DNA of 31,684 nucleotides from Nothopassalora personata (lineage: Eukaryota; Ascomycota; Dothideomycetes; Mycosphaerellales; Mycosphaerellaceae), in assembly GCA_033816765.1 (NCBI GenBank), contig JAVSIV010000071.1:1-31684 (forward strand), in the 5' to 3' direction. The notes below the pieces were generated by a model. That model had not been told where the DNA came from, did not search any database, and was given only the letters and a program-made list of their open reading frames with translations. The position numbers and the translations under genes were made by a program. Shown here in pieces: positions 30,554 to 31,684 of the stretch (its first letter is position 1; each line of letters opens with the position of its first letter).

Positions 30554-31684
30554 TCCTTAGGGTTATTATAGGGATGTCTAAGGAAGGTGATCTCGTTATC
30601 TAGGACAGCATGCTTATTACTAGCAGTAAGCTAGGAGCTCTTAACAGTCTACCCTATCTACTCCCCCTAAGCAACCTACTTACCTACAGGGATTTAGTAT
30701 TGCGAGTTCTATAAGAAATCTTTATTAAAAGTTATATAGGGGGAATAGGTTATCTTATAGACCTATTTTCCCTTCTCCTACTATAGCTTCCACAGTAGGT
30801 AGTTAGTTAATAAACTACCCTAGAATCCTATATACTACTATATGTCCGCCCTTATAGAGAACTTTTTAGACTTAGTGTAATTGTCGTTATGTTTATATAC
30901 TTTACATCCAAACCTCCTTACATTCCTTAAGTCTATCTCTTTAACATTAATGCCTAGGTCGTTCTTAAAGTTAATCTATAGTACATTTTTTGTTATTAAG
31001 TTAAAGAGGCGGTTCGTAATATAGTATGCGAAATCCATAGCCTGGGGCTAGAGGTTCTATAGTAAGCTAGAGTCTATAAGTATAGCTCTAGCCTTGTTAA
31101 TAATAACTTTATTCGAAGGTTTAGCAATTCTATTCTACTTAGGTGTATATAGTGATGCAAAATCCCATCTAATCCCTTTATGTTAGGCATGTGTTCTAAG
31201 TTTAATGTTGTTGAATTCCCTACTACTATCTAAGAACCAGATCTTAGGTTTCTTCTTATAGTGGTTCCATATTATAGTAAGCCAAGTCTTAATTGCTATT
31301 AAAGCATCACTTTTCTTTAGAAGTAGTAAGCACTATCTCATCCTAGTTTTAGTACACGTAAGTATAAGGCAATATGCGTAACTATTATAAGAGAGTAGAG
31401 TGATTAGACTAACTAGGTTAGTATGGATTTTATCTAATGCCTCTAGTGCAGGTCTCCTAGGGATTCTTAAAATAACTCTTTATAACCTTATAAGCTTACA
31501 AGTCTTACAATGCCCTAACTCTATAGTATTAACATCTTCTAGGCCCTTAACTGCTTCTTTTGTAGTATTGAGTAATGTGCTCCTAATATACCTAAGCCTT
31601 TAATGCCATCTAACTGTGTTAGTTCTTAGCTTAGTAAATGTAAGAGTAGTAAGTCCTTTTAGTACTAATCTATCTTCATTCTTC
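30554..31684 (-). mobile_element. Copia integrase-region fragment (copy of 11041-12171)
   Basis: Direct copy with offset 19513. The coding sense is minus and covers the integrase leader and core. One difference was seen: T at 12084 is C at 31597. It overlaps in source with 27788-28652, so 11041-11403 exists three times in the window. The window ends inside this copy. Confidence 0.85.

Overview
The window reads as a repeat-rich stretch of a filamentous ascomycete genome, probably a dothideomycete-type fungus. The host genes are intronless, with C-rich upstream regions and a secreted NTF2-like protein. The repeats carry the mark of repeat-induced point mutation (RIP): CA/TG dinucleotides are largely converted to TA while CG is kept, and old reading frames are full of TAA and TAG. 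The genus assignment is a guess; the RIP pattern is seen directly.

Layout. (1) 1-1353: remnant of a Tc1/mariner-type transposase gene, ending in a 125-bp element with perfect 13-bp inverted termini. (2) 1354-5204: an unmutated host island with a secreted NTF2-like protein gene (frameshifted here), a short-chain dehydrogenase/reductase gene with Phe in place of the catalytic Tyr, and a convergent gene for a disordered nuclear-type protein. (3) 5290-8600: heavily RIPped repeats, including an old LTR and a small coiled-coil element ORF. (4) 8600-14110: a Ty1/copia retroelement on the minus strand, broken by two solo LTRs with clear target-site duplications. (5) 14392-17051: an unmutated stretch, then a 726-codon RIP-killed reading frame of unknown family. 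(6) 17052-18917: spacer, second transposase remnant and second 125-bp element. (7) 18918-21690: an inverted second copy of most of the host island, with intact NTF2-like and dehydrogenase genes and a truncated third gene. (8) 21691-27787: a mirror image of 12821-18917. (9) 27788-31684: three blocks copied from elsewhere in the window and joined with 0-2 bp of microhomology.

The main structure is a very large, apparently near-perfect palindrome: two 6.1-kb arms around a 2.77-kb gene cassette. Both edges of the cassette lie exactly at the outer end of the 125-bp inverted-terminal element, on one side joined to its native flank and on the other to a site 2.77 kb further along that flank. This is the geometry expected if a transposon end inserted into the sister chromatid. 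The duplicated genes carry no RIP, so the duplication is younger than the RIP episode, or RIP has ceased, or the structure is an assembly artefact. The scrambled right-hand end keeps the artefact explanation open.

The host genes show no shared pathway. The NTF2-like protein is predicted to be secreted, the dehydrogenase cytosolic and of unknown substrate, and the third protein nuclear.
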